This document shows positions 1 through 8,619 of a stretch of DNA of 64,000 nt, one piece after another. Source of the DNA: CAYFMP01 sp964344215 (GTDB lineage: Bacteria > Pseudomonadota > Alphaproteobacteria > Rhodospirillales > Casp-alpha2); NCBI GenBank assembly GCA_964344215.1, contig CAYFMP010000013.1, positions 1 to 64,000 of the forward strand, given 5' to 3'. The notes below the pieces were generated by a model, which saw only the letters and a program-made list of their open reading frames with translations, ran no database searches and had not been told where the DNA came from. Numbering within the stretch: the stretch's first letter is position 1; each line of letters starts with the position of its first letter. The position numbers were made by a program, and so were the translations under genes.

Positions 1-77
1 AGCTCGCCGATGCCCCACATCGCCTTCGCATCCTCTCCTCGCCGGCAGGCCGCAAAACCGATCTCAGCCGCTTCCAT
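1..77 (-). CDS. Possible 5' end of an unidentified gene, cut by window edge
   Basis: A minus-strand frame begins at an ATG at 77 and stays open to the window edge. A second in-frame ATG lies at 20. A purine-rich stretch (GAGGAGAG on the minus strand, about 32-41) lies upstream of the second ATG and could be its ribosome binding site. The 25 residues visible are not recognisable. The frame would follow the heparinase-like gene in the same direction, which would fit an operon continuation. In many alphaproteobacteria purH lies near this spot, but these residues do not look like a PurH N-terminus. This could equally be non-coding leader sequence. Confidence 0.2.
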   Translation of the reverse strand, partial: MEAAEIGFAACRRGEDAKAMWGIGE

Positions 78-103
78 ATCAACGTGACCCGCTCTTACAG
101 GCT

Positions 104-1657
104 TCAGGTCGCCCGGTTGAGGCGCCATTTCGATACCGTTTCGGGCCCTTGGTGGCGTCCGGCGATGACGATCTGCTGGGTCCGGCGACGCCTCCCTGAT
201 CCGAAATAGACGCTGTCGTCGACCGACAGTTCGCCTTCGGCGAACCGGAACAGCCAGCCCTGGCCGTTGCCCAGACGAATCAGAACCTCGCGCCCACCTT
301 CCGCCGCCGAGGCCTGGACCGACGGATGGAGGTGAAAGCGAATGGCGAAGTTGCTGGAGCCGGGACCGCTCAGGATGTCTTCGCCGCGCACGTCGTCGCC
401 TTCGGCCGCCAGGTAAAGGGACCTCTTGTGAACGACGCCGAACGGTTCCTCATAGCCGTCATGGCTGGCCTCTAACAGGATGTTCTTGTCGATCTCGCGC
501 CGCGTAAACGACAGGTTTCGAGGGCGGCGCTGGCCAATCGCAAAGCCACCGGCAAGCTCCGCCGAGTTGGTGTCCTCGACCGCCAGGGTCGAATGCGCCG
601 CGGTCGTCCGCAAGGAATCGTGCCACAGAACGTCTTCCGGCGGCGCCGTGCCGCAGTTGACGATCATGCGGTGCTTGCCGACGCTCATCTCGAAACTCAG
701 CGTGCCGGCAGCACCCTTATCGCCGATCGCGCCAGCTTCCATGATGATCAGCACCCGCCCCGCCTTGATCCGGTGAAACCCGCTGTGGGGCGCCGTCGAC
801 AGGGGATTCCCGCGGGCCGATGCCTCGCGCAGAATGAGGTCCGCAAAGGCGCCGTCGTGTTCGCGGCTGCCGTTGAACAGCGCCAAGCCGCCGTCGCCGT
901 GCCGCAACGCCCGCAGCATCGGCGCCATGCGGTCGATCGCACCCTGCAGGGATTCGGGAACCTCGACGCGCCCATGGACAAGGGCGGCGCGTATCTCGAC
1001 GAGCCGTGCCAGCAGTTCCTGGTGGGTCGACGGATTGCGGTCGACATGGCCGCCGTCGGGATGGATTTGGCGGGCGATCTCGCCACTCAAGATCACAAGC
1101 GCCCGCTCCAGCCGGCGGCTGAACTCGGGCAGCGCGACGGCGCAGTGGACGAGGCCCTTGAGCGCGTCGAACCGGACCAGGCCGGGTTCCGTCCGCCCGG
1201 CCACCCGCGACAGGTGCCGCGCCTGCGGACCCAGCGATTCGAGCAGTTCGCCGCCAGCGACGGCGCCGGACCCGGACGTCAGATAGTCGAAGTTGACGAG
1301 CCAATTGGAAAGACGCCGGCCCAGGATATCGGCCCGCCAGGTTTCGGCCCGCCAATTCGAGTTGGCGGCGATCCAGGCGGCGGTCCACCTCAAGGCGGCG
1401 TCGCGCGCCGCTGGCGTTGCCGCCGCCTTGAGATCGTTGAGCCAGTCGAAGCCGTGCGCCTCGGCCGATTCCGACCACGGTGGCGGCATCTGGTTCTCCG
1501 AACGCTCGAAATCGGCGACCAGGTCGGCGCCGCGCTCCGGATCGCCGGGCCACAGGCCGGGAGGCGGTTCGTGGGGTGGAGCGGGAGCCCGACCGCCGAG
1601 CGTCAAACGATAGAGGGCGCTCCCGAACAACCGCGGCGGCAGCTTCCCGTACATCAC
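104..1657 (-). CDS. Heparinase II/III family protein
   Basis: The 517-residue product matches the heparinase II/III-like family, which contains polysaccharide lyases and relatives acting on acidic polysaccharides. The N-terminal part (about 60-290) is helical in character and fits the alpha/alpha toroid. The C-terminal part (about 290-500) carries the beta-sandwich signature, including SHDGYEEPFGVVHKRSLYL and DDVRGEDIL. No signal peptide is obvious, so the substrate and cell location are uncertain. The frame opens with GTG at 1657 next to an ATG at 1654, directly after the carbamoyltransferase stop, so it is almost certainly co-translated with it. This family is common beside rsmB in alphaproteobacteria, and here the carbamoyltransferase cassette sits between the two. 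Family assignment is firm but lyase activity is not shown. Confidence 0.85.
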   Translation of the reverse strand: MMYGKLPPRLFGSALYRLTLGGRAPAPPHEPPPGLWPGDPERGADLVADFERSENQMPPPWSESAEAHGFDWLNDLKAAATPAARDAALRWTAAWIAANSNWRAETWRADILGRRLSNWLVNFDYLTSGSGAVAGGELLESLGPQARHLSRVAGRTEPGLVRFDALKGLVHCAVALPEFSRRLERALVILSGEIARQIHPDGGHVDRNPSTHQELLARLVEIRAALVHGRVEVPESLQGAIDRMAPMLRALRHGDGGLALFNGSREHDGAFADLILREASARGNPLSTAPHSGFHRIKAGRVLIIMEAGAIGDKGAAGTLSFEMSVGKHRMIVNCGTAPPEDVLWHDSLRTTAAHSTLAVEDTNSAELAGGFAIGQRRPRNLSFTRREIDKNILLEASHDGYEEPFGVVHKRSLYLAAEGDDVRGEDILSGPGSSNFAIRFHLHPSVQASAAEGGREVLIRLGNGQGWLFRFAEGELSVDDSVYFGSGRRRRTQQIVIAGRHQGPETVSKWRLNRAT

Positions 1658-1658
1658 T

Positions 1659-3494
1659 CTAATCCAACTCGAAGGCGTTCTTGTAATCGAGCCGCAGATC
1701 GGGGTCCTGGTCGGCCTTTTCGAGCAGGCAGTTGCCGGCGATAAGGACCTCGATATCGGAGCCCATGAAACAGCGGAACGCGTCTTCCGGCGTGCACACG
1801 ATCGGCTCGCCGCGCACGTTGAAGCTGGTGTTGACGATCACCGGGCAGCCGGTGAGGTCCTTGAAGCGGCTGATCAAGGCATGATAGCGGGGATTGGTAT
1901 CGGCGTGGACGGTCTGGATGCGGGCCGAATAGTCGACATGGGTGGCGGCCGGGATCTCCGAGCGCGGCACGTTCAGCTTGTCGATCCCGAACAGCGCTTT
2001 TTCGTCCTCGCTCATCTGCCGCCGCCGTCCCTCGATCACATCCGCCACCATCAGCATATAGGGGCTGTCGGCGTCCAATTCGAACCATTCGGCGACATCC
2101 TCACGCAGGACGGAGGGCGCGAAGGGCCGGAACGATTCGCGGTACTTGACCCGCAGGTTGAGAGTTTTCTGCATGCTCGGCGAGCGGGCGTCGCCGAGAA
2201 TTGAGCGGGCGCCCAAGGCCCGCGGCCCGAATTCCATGCGGCCCTGAAACCATCCGACCGCCTTCTGATCGGCCACCGCTTGCGCGGCCGTCTCGACGAT
2301 TTCGTCGTCGTCCAGCACGGAAAACACGGCGCCGGCGGCGGCCAGCCGGCGCTCGATCTCCTGTTGGCGGAACTCCGGACCGAGGTAGGCGCCGCCCATC
2401 GAATCGCCGCTGCCGTTGGCGACCCGCGGTTGGTCCTGGAACAGATGATAAGCGGCCAACGCCGCGCCCAACGCGCCGCCGGCGTCGCCCGCCGCCGGCT
2501 GCACCCAGACGTTGTCGAACGCGGCTTCCCTGAGAACCTTGCCGTTGGCGACGCAATTCAAGGCGACGCCGCCGGCCAGGCACAGGTTGGCGGAGCCGGT
2601 CTCGGCGGCCAGCGACCTGGTCAGGCGCAGGACCACTTCCTCGACCACCGCCTGCACCGAGGCCGCCAGGTCCATGTGGCGCTGGGTCAGCAATTGATCG
2701 GGCGTGCGGGCCGGGCCGCCGAACAGCCGATCGAACTTCTCGTTGGTCATCCTGAGGCCGGTGCAATAGTCGAAGTACGTCTGGTCGAGGCGGAAACTGC
2801 CGTCCTCCTTGACGTCCATCAGGTTATCCAGGATCAGGTCCTTGAAGGCCGGCTCGCCGTACGGGGCCAACCCCATGACCTTGTATTCGCCCGAATTGAC
2901 CCGAAAGCCCGTGTAATAGGTAAAGGCGGAATAGAGCAGGCCGAGGGAATGGGGAAAATGAATTTCCTTGAACACCTCCAGGCGGTTGCCCGAACCCCTG
3001 GCCGCCGACGTCGTCGCCCATTCGCCGACCCCGTCCATGGTCAGGACGACGGCCTCTTCGAACGGCGACGGGAAGAACGCGGATGCCGCATGGCTTTGGT
3101 GATGTTCGGCGAACAGCAGCTTGTTCTGCCAGTCGAAATCGGGTTCGAATTTCCGGAACTCCTTGCGGAGCAGGTCCTTCTGGAACAGCTTTTCGCGCAG
3201 CCACAGCGGCATCGCCGCCTTGAACGACGTGAACCCCTTCGGCGCGAACGCGAGATAGGTTTCGAGCAGCCGTTCGAACTTGAGGAACGGCTTGTCGTAG
3301 AAGGCGACGAAATCGATCTCGTCCAGGCCGATCCCCGCGTGCTCCAGGCAGTAGCGCACGGCGTTGGCGGGGAAGCCGGCGTCGTGCTTCTTGCGGCTGA
3401 AACGCTCCTCCTGGGCGGCCGCCGCGATCCTTCCGTCCTCGACCAGCGCCGCGGCGCTGTCGTGGTAGAAGGCGGAGAGGCCGAGGATGCGCAA
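1659..3494 (-). CDS. NodU/CmcH-type carbamoyltransferase
   Basis: At 611 residues this has the family's usual length. The N-terminal YrdC/Kae1-like ATPase half shows LSAFYHDSAAALVEDG, QEERFSRKKHD, HHQSHAASAFFPSPF and TMDGVGEW. The C-terminal half shows GRMEFGPRALGARSILGDAR and KYRESFRPFAPSVL, typical of the carbamoyltransferase C domain. These enzymes use carbamoyl phosphate and ATP to carbamoylate a hydroxyl on sugars or secondary metabolites. It follows a DUF5989 gene and an SxtJ-like gene with gaps of 13 and 9 bases, a recurrent three-gene cassette whose product is generally unknown. The heparinase-like gene downstream suggests a glycan substrate, but this is inference. Confidence 0.92.
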   Translation of the reverse strand: MRILGLSAFYHDSAAALVEDGRIAAAAQEERFSRKKHDAGFPANAVRYCLEHAGIGLDEIDFVAFYDKPFLKFERLLETYLAFAPKGFTSFKAAMPLWLREKLFQKDLLRKEFRKFEPDFDWQNKLLFAEHHQSHAASAFFPSPFEEAVVLTMDGVGEWATTSAARGSGNRLEVFKEIHFPHSLGLLYSAFTYYTGFRVNSGEYKVMGLAPYGEPAFKDLILDNLMDVKEDGSFRLDQTYFDYCTGLRMTNEKFDRLFGGPARTPDQLLTQRHMDLAASVQAVVEEVVLRLTRSLAAETGSANLCLAGGVALNCVANGKVLREAAFDNVWVQPAAGDAGGALGAALAAYHLFQDQPRVANGSGDSMGGAYLGPEFRQQEIERRLAAAGAVFSVLDDDEIVETAAQAVADQKAVGWFQGRMEFGPRALGARSILGDARSPSMQKTLNLRVKYRESFRPFAPSVLREDVAEWFELDADSPYMLMVADVIEGRRRQMSEDEKALFGIDKLNVPRSEIPAATHVDYSARIQTVHADTNPRYHALISRFKDLTGCPVIVNTSFNVRGEPIVCTPEDAFRCFMGSDIEVLIAGNCLLEKADQDPDLRLDYKNAFELD

Positions 3495-3507
3495 GTCCGA
3501 TCTCCGC

Positions 3508-3657
3508 TCAGAAGATGGTGTAGATAAAGGGAGCCACCGCCGAACCTTGACTGAGGACCACCAGCCCTCCGAACACCGCCATCATGACGATGATCGGCAG
3601 CAGCCAGAATTTCTTGCGGATTCTCAAGAAAGCCCAAAGCTCGGCGATAAACGACAT
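3508..3657 (-). CDS. Small single-span membrane protein, DUF5989 family
   Basis: A 49-residue frame reads MSFIAELWAFLRIRKKFWLL at its start, followed by one hydrophobic helix (about 18-36) and a short tail ending FIYTIF. The start is supported by AGGAGAG just upstream on the minus strand. It sits 9 bases after the SxtJ-like gene and 13 bases before the carbamoyltransferase. Its length, the basic patch before the helix and this exact position match DUF5989 proteins, which regularly accompany SxtJ-like proteins and carbamoyltransferases. Its role is unknown. It may be a small membrane partner of the transferase. Confidence 0.85.
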   Translation of the reverse strand: MSFIAELWAFLRIRKKFWLLPIIVMMAVFGGLVVLSQGSAVAPFIYTIF

Positions 3658-3666
3658 CGATCTCTC

Positions 3667-4101
3667 CTAGAACTGGTTGCGCATGGTTTCAGGCGCCGGT
3701 CCGGCCGGGTCGCGTTCGATCCAATAGGTCTCGGCATCGGCGTCGAACCTGCGGTTCAGGGGGTCCTTGCCGAAAAGCCTGAGCGCCAGCGCCATCGGCG
3801 TCACCGTCGAAAAGAACAGCAAGCCCATGACCAACGGATTGACGACCTTGTGCAGGACCAGGCCGAACCGGAACCACAGCCGGCTCAGCGGCGCCAGGGC
3901 CTTCGGTGCGGCGACGGCTGCGAAAGCGAAAACCCCGGCCAGCGCCGCCGCCCACCAGCGAACTCCGCCGCCCGCCAGGAGCGGCCACAAGGCGACGATC
4001 GCGAAAACGGCCGTGAAGACCAGCCCGAACCCGCGCTCGGAGCCGGCCTTGACCTCCTGGCGCCGCTCCAGGTCTTCGTGAATCTCGAGTCTTTGGGCCA
4101 C
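3667..4101 (-). CDS. SxtJ-family membrane protein
   Basis: A 144-residue protein with a charged N-terminus (about 1-25) and three to four hydrophobic helices: about 26-45, 49-66 and 85-105. The end is polar and acidic. The start is GTG at 4101, preceded by AGGAAAGG on the minus strand. Size, topology and position next to DUF5989 and a carbamoyltransferase match the SxtJ family, named from the saxitoxin cluster and found in many unrelated bacteria. No enzymatic motif is visible. It probably forms an inner-membrane partner of the carbamoyltransferase. It follows rsmB by about 50 bases on the same strand and may share its transcript. Confidence 0.8.
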   Translation of the reverse strand: MAQRLEIHEDLERRQEVKAGSERGFGLVFTAVFAIVALWPLLAGGGVRWWAAALAGVFAFAAVAAPKALAPLSRLWFRFGLVLHKVVNPLVMGLLFFSTVTPMALALRLFGKDPLNRRFDADAETYWIERDPAGPAPETMRNQF

Positions 4102-4152
4102 GGTTAGCCTTTCCTTGCGGTTGATGCTGTTTACTACCGACCGGCCGTCCGT

Positions 4153-5454
4153 TCAATTCCTTACCAGCCGCGCCGCGTAGAAACCGTCGATACCGCCGAT
4201 ATCGGCCAGATGGCAGGGCAGGCTGCGAAAGGCGCCGTCGTCGGCGATCAGCTCCCCGAACCCTGCGACTTCCCCGGCGCCGATCGCAACGAGTCGGGCT
4301 GCCGCCACGCTTTCGGTGAACCGGGCGATCAGCGTCGGTCCCTCTTCCGGTTGCAGCGAACAGGTGCAGAAAACAAGGACGCCGCCCGGCTTGACCATGT
4401 CGAAGGCGGCCCCCAGGAGACGCCCCTGGAGGTCGGCCAGCTTGGCGACGTCTTCGGCCGTCTTGAGGTGCTGGATATCCGGGTGGCGGCGGATGGTGCC
4501 GGTGGCGCTGCAGGGCGCATCCAGGAGGACGGCGTCGGCCGGCTCGGCGGGGCGCCAGCGGACGGCGTCGGCGGCGACGGTCTCGGCTTCGAGGCCGAGC
4601 CGCCGCAGGTTCTCGGACAGCCGCCGCAGCCGCTGCTCGGAGCGGTCGACGGCGGTGACCCGGCCGCCGCCGTCGGCCAACAGGGCGGTCTTGCCGCCCG
4701 GCGCCGCGCACAGGTCGATGACGGCCTTGTCCCGGACGTCACCGAGCAGGCCGGCGACCAGGCGCGCGCCCAAATCCTGCACCCACCAGGCGCCGTCGCC
4801 GAACCCGGGAAGCTCGGTGACGGCGCCGCCGCTTCGGCGGCGCAGGGTTGCGCCCGGCAGGCGCTCGGCGCCGAGCCGCTCGGTCCAACCCGCCTCGTCT
4901 TCTACCGAGCTCTTGAGCGACAGGTCGAGCGGCGCTTCGCCGAGGTGGGCGGCGGCGATGCGGCGACCGAGGTCGTCGCCGTAAGCCTGCCGCCAGGACT
5001 GCCAGAGCCAGTCGGGCGTGTTCAACCGGGCCGCGTCCTGGGCGCCGGCCAGCGCCTCGCCCTCGCGGACCAGTCGCCGCAGTACCGCGTTGACGAGCTT
5101 CTTGTAAGCGACCAGCCCGAGCTCGTCGGCCAGCCTGACGGCGGTATCGACGGCGGCGTGCGCGGCCGTCGCCGTGAACTGAACCTGCGCCGTGCCGAGC
5201 CTGAGCAGGTGACGGGCCGGGCGTGCTTTGGCCGGCATCGGTCGTTCCAGGCAATGGTCGATCATGGCGTCGATCTGACCCAGCCGCCGCAGCGTCACCG
5301 CCGTCAGGTTGCGCACGAAACCGCGGTCGCGGGCCGCCAGCTCGGCCGCCCCGAGGCACCGTTCGAGCGCTTCGTCGAGGGGGCGGCGGCGGTCGAGAAC
5401 GTCGGCCAGGATATGAAAGGCGCAGCGGCGGGCGGCGAGATCGGACGTCGGCAT
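4153..5454 (-). CDS. rsmB: 16S rRNA (cytosine-967-C5)-methyltransferase RsmB
   Basis: The protein has a NusB-like RNA-binding domain (about 1-140) and a C-terminal SAM-dependent methyltransferase domain (about 150-433). Visible motifs are DLCAAPGGKTALLADGGG for SAM binding, LLDAPCSATGTIRRHPD with one conserved Cys, and FCTCSLQPEEG with the second. The pair of cysteines is characteristic of RNA m5C methyltransferases. The frame is open up to 5550, but the start at 5454 gives 433 residues, the usual RsmB length, and removes a proline/arginine-rich stretch without family resemblance. A divergent DUF1674 gene starts about 130 bases upstream, a common alphaproteobacterial neighbour. Confidence 0.93.
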   Translation of the reverse strand: MPTSDLAARRCAFHILADVLDRRRPLDEALERCLGAAELAARDRGFVRNLTAVTLRRLGQIDAMIDHCLERPMPAKARPARHLLRLGTAQVQFTATAAHAAVDTAVRLADELGLVAYKKLVNAVLRRLVREGEALAGAQDAARLNTPDWLWQSWRQAYGDDLGRRIAAAHLGEAPLDLSLKSSVEDEAGWTERLGAERLPGATLRRRSGGAVTELPGFGDGAWWVQDLGARLVAGLLGDVRDKAVIDLCAAPGGKTALLADGGGRVTAVDRSEQRLRRLSENLRRLGLEAETVAADAVRWRPAEPADAVLLDAPCSATGTIRRHPDIQHLKTAEDVAKLADLQGRLLGAAFDMVKPGGVLVFCTCSLQPEEGPTLIARFTESVAAARLVAIGAGEVAGFGELIADDGAFRSLPCHLADIGGIDGFYAARLVRN

Positions 5455-5588
5455 CGGCCTGTCATGCCCGAAAGCAAGAGCCGGCGCAAGGCGCCACACC
5501 GGCAAGCGAACCGAAAGCGGGGGCCGCATGGGACCAGTAGCCAACGGCACCGCTCGCCGGCTAAGATCGAGGAACCAGGAGAAGACGA

Positions 5589-5801
5589 GTGAAGGATATC
5601 AAACCGGCCGCCGATCCGACCCGGAAAACCGCGGACGAATCGCCGGGTACGCCGCCCGAAGGCGCCGGCGAGAAACCCCACGAGGCCGAACTCGAGTCCG
5701 CTCGGGAACCGCCGACGAAGACCGAAACCGGCGGTCCCAAGGGCCCGGAGCCGACCCGTTACGGGGACTGGGAGCGAAAGGGCCGCTGTATCGACTTTTG
5801 A
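5589..5801 (+). CDS. DUF1674 (SDHAF4-like) protein
   Basis: A 70-residue protein with a charged, disordered N-terminus. Its conserved C-terminus reads GGPKGPEPTRYGDWERKGRC followed by IDF, which is the DUF1674 signature. The eukaryotic member, SDHAF4/Sdh8, is an assembly factor that binds the flavinylated SdhA subunit of succinate dehydrogenase. A similar role in the bacterial cytoplasm is inferred. The start ATG/GTG choice is limited; AGGAGAAGACGAGTG precedes the first residues, so initiation at 5589 with GTG is well supported. It is divergent from rsmB. Confidence 0.85.
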   Translation: MKDIKPAADPTRKTADESPGTPPEGAGEKPHEAELESAREPPTKTETGGPKGPEPTRYGDWERKGRCIDF

Positions 5802-5879
5802 ACGCCGGGATTGTAAATTTTCCCCCGGACAGCCGCTGAACGCCGGCCAAAGACCAGGGTTTTGCCGTCCAAGGGCCGA

Positions 5880-5970
5880 ACGATCCTTGGGCGTGAATAA
5901 GCCCCCGGGCTTTGAGATAGAGGGCAGTTCACGTTTCGAATCCGGTCGATTTGAAGCGATCGCGCTCTAG
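5880..5970. repeat. Dispersed intergenic repeat, family A, copy 1
   Basis: About 90 bases between DUF1674 and the TPR-like gene match, in reverse complement, the segment at 51820-51914. Shared blocks include GAGCGCGATCG, TTTCAAATC or CTTCAAATC, GAAACGTGAA, GCCCTC and GGGGCTTATTCACG. The ends carry imperfect inverted copies around GATCGTTTC/GAAACGATC. No open frame crosses it. It resembles a short non-autonomous or palindromic intergenic element. The rest of the gap (5802-5879 and 5971-6009) shows nothing else I recognise. Confidence 0.7.
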
Positions 5971-6009
5971 GCGTACGGCGGCCAACGAAGACCAGGGAGC
6001 GCGACGTAC

Positions 6010-7383
6010 ATGGGTCTATTCGACTGGCTTGCGCCCGTAATCGGAGGCCTGTTCGGCGGCAAGCGAAGAAAGGCGAAGAAGGTCTCCGCCACGACCTTCG
6101 CGCCGACCGATGCCGGCGACGCGACGCCGCCCAAGCTGCTGCTCGCCGATCTGGCCGGCGACAAGAAGGGCGAAGCCACCGATCACCTGAGCGAGCAGTT
6201 GACCGCATTTCAAGGCTGGGAGGTCTACCGTACCCGGCGTCCCTTGCAGTTGCCGCCGGAGGGCAACCTGGTCGAGCGGCTGTTGGTGGCTTCCGACGAG
6301 GGACGCCATTGGGTCAAGGAGGAGGGCGCCGATATCCTGCTGTGGGGAGAGTTGGACATCGAGACCATCAGGCTGCGCTTCCTTCCGGCCATACCCAGTC
6401 CCGACACCCAGCCCGGCTCGTTCGGCCTCGGCGACATGCTGGTGCTGCCGGCCAACTTCACGGGCGGCCTCGAGAGGGTTCTCTACGTCGCCGTGCTAGC
6501 CGCCGTCGGCCCCACCTACCGCGGCGCTCGGACCCGGATCGGCGAGTGGCTGGCCGAATCGCTGCAGGCCGTCAAAGGCTACGTCGAAACCTCGCCGCCG
6601 GAACTGAACCAGGAACAACACGCCTCCATCCTGACCTGCATCGGCAACGGCTTTGCCGCCCACTCGCGCCTCGGCGGCAGCCGCAAGCGCCTCGGCCATG
6701 CCATCGCCACCTACAAGCTGGCCAAGACCAAGATTTCGCCCGACACCTCGCCGGTTCCGTGGGCGGTCATGCAGAGTCACCTTGCCGCCGCCCATCGGGC
6801 CAAGGGCGAGGTCGAGAAGGACCCGGCGTCGCTGAAAGCGGCCGCCGTCGTCTACAGCCAGACCTCCGATACTCTGGGCCGCGTCGCCAACCCCTACGAC
6901 TGGGCGCTGGCCCAGCTCAATCTCGGCATGGTCCTCTACAAGCTGGCCGCCATGGAGGGCGAGCCGGTCTATCTGGAGCAATCGGGCAAGGCTTTCGACG
7001 AGGCCTTGAGCGTCTACACCAAGGAGAAGATGCCGGCACGCTGGGCCGAGGTCACCAACCTCTACGGCGTCGTCCTCATGGCGCAGGGCGAGGAAGGCGG
7101 CGACGTGCCGCTCGAGCAGGCCATCAAGAAATTTCGCAAGGCCCTTGAGGTCCGCAAGCGCGACAGGATGCCGGTGCTATGGGCACAGACCGCCAACAAC
7201 CTGGGCGCCGCCTGTTTCGCGCTCGCCAAGCGCAATTCGGAAGCCGGCCTGTTGCGCGAGGCGGCGTCGTGTTTCGAGGGCGCGCGAGAGGTCTACGAGC
7301 AGACCGGCGCCCAAAAAACCGCCCAGATCATCGCCAAGAACCTATCCAGGGTCGAACGCCTGCTGGACACCCGAAACGGTTAA
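6010..7383 (+). CDS. TPR-like repeat protein of unknown function
   Basis: A 457-residue protein. The N-terminus (1-25) is hydrophobic then strongly basic (GGKRRKAKK) and may contact the membrane. Residues about 40-115 look like an alpha/beta domain (LLLADLAGDKKG, GADILLWGELDIETIRLRF). They are reminiscent of the surface-exposed or CsgG-like domains that precede TPR arrays, but I cannot name the family. From about 195 to 440 there are repeated helical units with TPR-like spacing, for example WALAQLNLGMVLYKLA, WAEVTNLYGVVLMAQGE and WAQTANNLGAACFALAK. The repeated Trp-Ala at the start of each unit is notable. It is probably a cytoplasmic scaffold. It stands alone, so context gives no function. 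Confidence 0.75.
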   Translation: MGLFDWLAPVIGGLFGGKRRKAKKVSATTFAPTDAGDATPPKLLLADLAGDKKGEATDHLSEQLTAFQGWEVYRTRRPLQLPPEGNLVERLLVASDEGRHWVKEEGADILLWGELDIETIRLRFLPAIPSPDTQPGSFGLGDMLVLPANFTGGLERVLYVAVLAAVGPTYRGARTRIGEWLAESLQAVKGYVETSPPELNQEQHASILTCIGNGFAAHSRLGGSRKRLGHAIATYKLAKTKISPDTSPVPWAVMQSHLAAAHRAKGEVEKDPASLKAAAVVYSQTSDTLGRVANPYDWALAQLNLGMVLYKLAAMEGEPVYLEQSGKAFDEALSVYTKEKMPARWAEVTNLYGVVLMAQGEEGGDVPLEQAIKKFRKALEVRKRDRMPVLWAQTANNLGAACFALAKRNSEAGLLREAASCFEGAREVYEQTGAQKTAQIIAKNLSRVERLLDTRNG

Positions 7384-7455
7384 CGCCGCCCGGACCGCGA
7401 AACGGGCGCCAATCGACCACGGGATCGGGCCGGATCGTAATGTCCGGCGAGCGGG

Positions 7456-8475
7456 TCAGGGCGCCTCGTCGTAATCAGGGACATTGAACTGCAGACGGTA
7501 GCGGCCCGGCGAGACACCGGTGATGCGCCTGAACAGCCGACGGAAGAAAGCGGGGTCCTCGTACCCGACCTGCCAGCTGATTTCATCGACCGGCTGGCCG
7601 GTTCGTTCGAGGCGTCGCTTCGCTTCCTCGACCCTTAAGCGCTGTACGTAGGCGATCGGCGAATACCCGGTAGCCTTGGTGAAGCGGCGCTTGAACGTCC
7701 GCTCGGCGAGCCCGGAGCGCGCCGCCAGTTCGTCGACCGGATTGGCGATCGCGTAGTTGCCCTCGATCCAGTCCTGGGCGGTGGCGATGGCGGTGTCGCC
7801 ATGATCGCGCGGCGCCTCGAAGATCATGTACGGCGCCAGGCCGTCGCGGTGCCATTGCAGGGCGAAAAAGCGGGCGACCGATTGCGCCGCAACCGGGCCG
7901 ACGTGGCGGGTGATCAGGTACAGCACCAGATCGTGCCAGGAGGTCGAGGCGCCGGAAGTGACCAGATGGTCGCGCTCGCCGTCGACCACCAACACCCGTT
8001 CCGGACTGATCGCGATGTCTGGAAAGGTCTCGTGGAACTGCCTGGCGTAATTCCAATGCACGGTCGTCTGGCGGCCCATGAACAGTCCCGTTTCGGCCAG
8101 AAGGAACAGTCCCGAACAAGCCGAACACAACACCGCGCCCTTGTCGTGCATGGCCCGCAGCCACTCGACCAGGGCCGAGTAGCGGCCGGTTCGCCAGGTC
8201 CCTCCGGCCAGAACCAGCGACGGCACGATGACAATGTCGGTAGCGTCCAGCTCGCCGATCCCAAGGTGGGTCTCGATGGTCAATCCGCCGACGAACGGCA
8301 CCGGCCCGGCCGCTTCGCCGACCAATTGGACCGTGAAAGGCGGCTCGGCCGGAACCGCGTCGTCGACCCCGGCCACCATGGCGAACGAGTTCATCACGTC
8401 GAAGATGCCGCTGACCGTCGATACGGCAGCGTCCGGCACCACCACCAAGCTGACATGCTTTCTGCGACCGCTCAT
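7456..8475 (-). CDS. GlxA-family transcriptional regulator (DJ-1/PfpI + AraC)
   Basis: A 339-residue regulator. The N-terminal DJ-1/PfpI-like amidotransferase domain (about 5-190) contains the nucleophile-elbow region CSACSGLFLLAETGLF. The C-terminal AraC/XylS double helix-turn-helix (about 230-330) includes LAARSGLAERTFKRRFTKAT and the closing FRRLFRRITGVSPGRYR. These proteins are usually cytoplasmic activators. Known members control carnitine, glycine betaine or arginine-related catabolism, with the DJ-1 domain sensing a ligand. It is divergent from the methyltransferase-MATE pair across about 145 bases, so it may control that pair. The ligand cannot be told from sequence. Confidence 0.9.
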   Translation of the reverse strand: MSGRRKHVSLVVVPDAAVSTVSGIFDVMNSFAMVAGVDDAVPAEPPFTVQLVGEAAGPVPFVGGLTIETHLGIGELDATDIVIVPSLVLAGGTWRTGRYSALVEWLRAMHDKGAVLCSACSGLFLLAETGLFMGRQTTVHWNYARQFHETFPDIAISPERVLVVDGERDHLVTSGASTSWHDLVLYLITRHVGPVAAQSVARFFALQWHRDGLAPYMIFEAPRDHGDTAIATAQDWIEGNYAIANPVDELAARSGLAERTFKRRFTKATGYSPIAYVQRLRVEEAKRRLERTGQPVDEISWQVGYEDPAFFRRLFRRITGVSPGRYRLQFNVPDYDEAP

Positions 8476-8619
8476 CCGAAGGCGCTCCCGAGAAAATCGA
8501 CCGGATTGGCATAAATGAACCGGTTGTGACGATTCTGGCTCTTACCCGCCGCCGCGTCAAATGGGATGTTTCAGCCGCTTTTTGAACCCACCATCCAACC
8601 GATCGAGGAGAAACGTGCG

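Noticed and set aside
593..1744. 383-codon frame opposite the heparinase-like gene
   Set aside because: It is a GC-rich antisense shadow of a clearly recognised family gene; its peptide is Arg/Pro/Gln-rich and unlike any protein.
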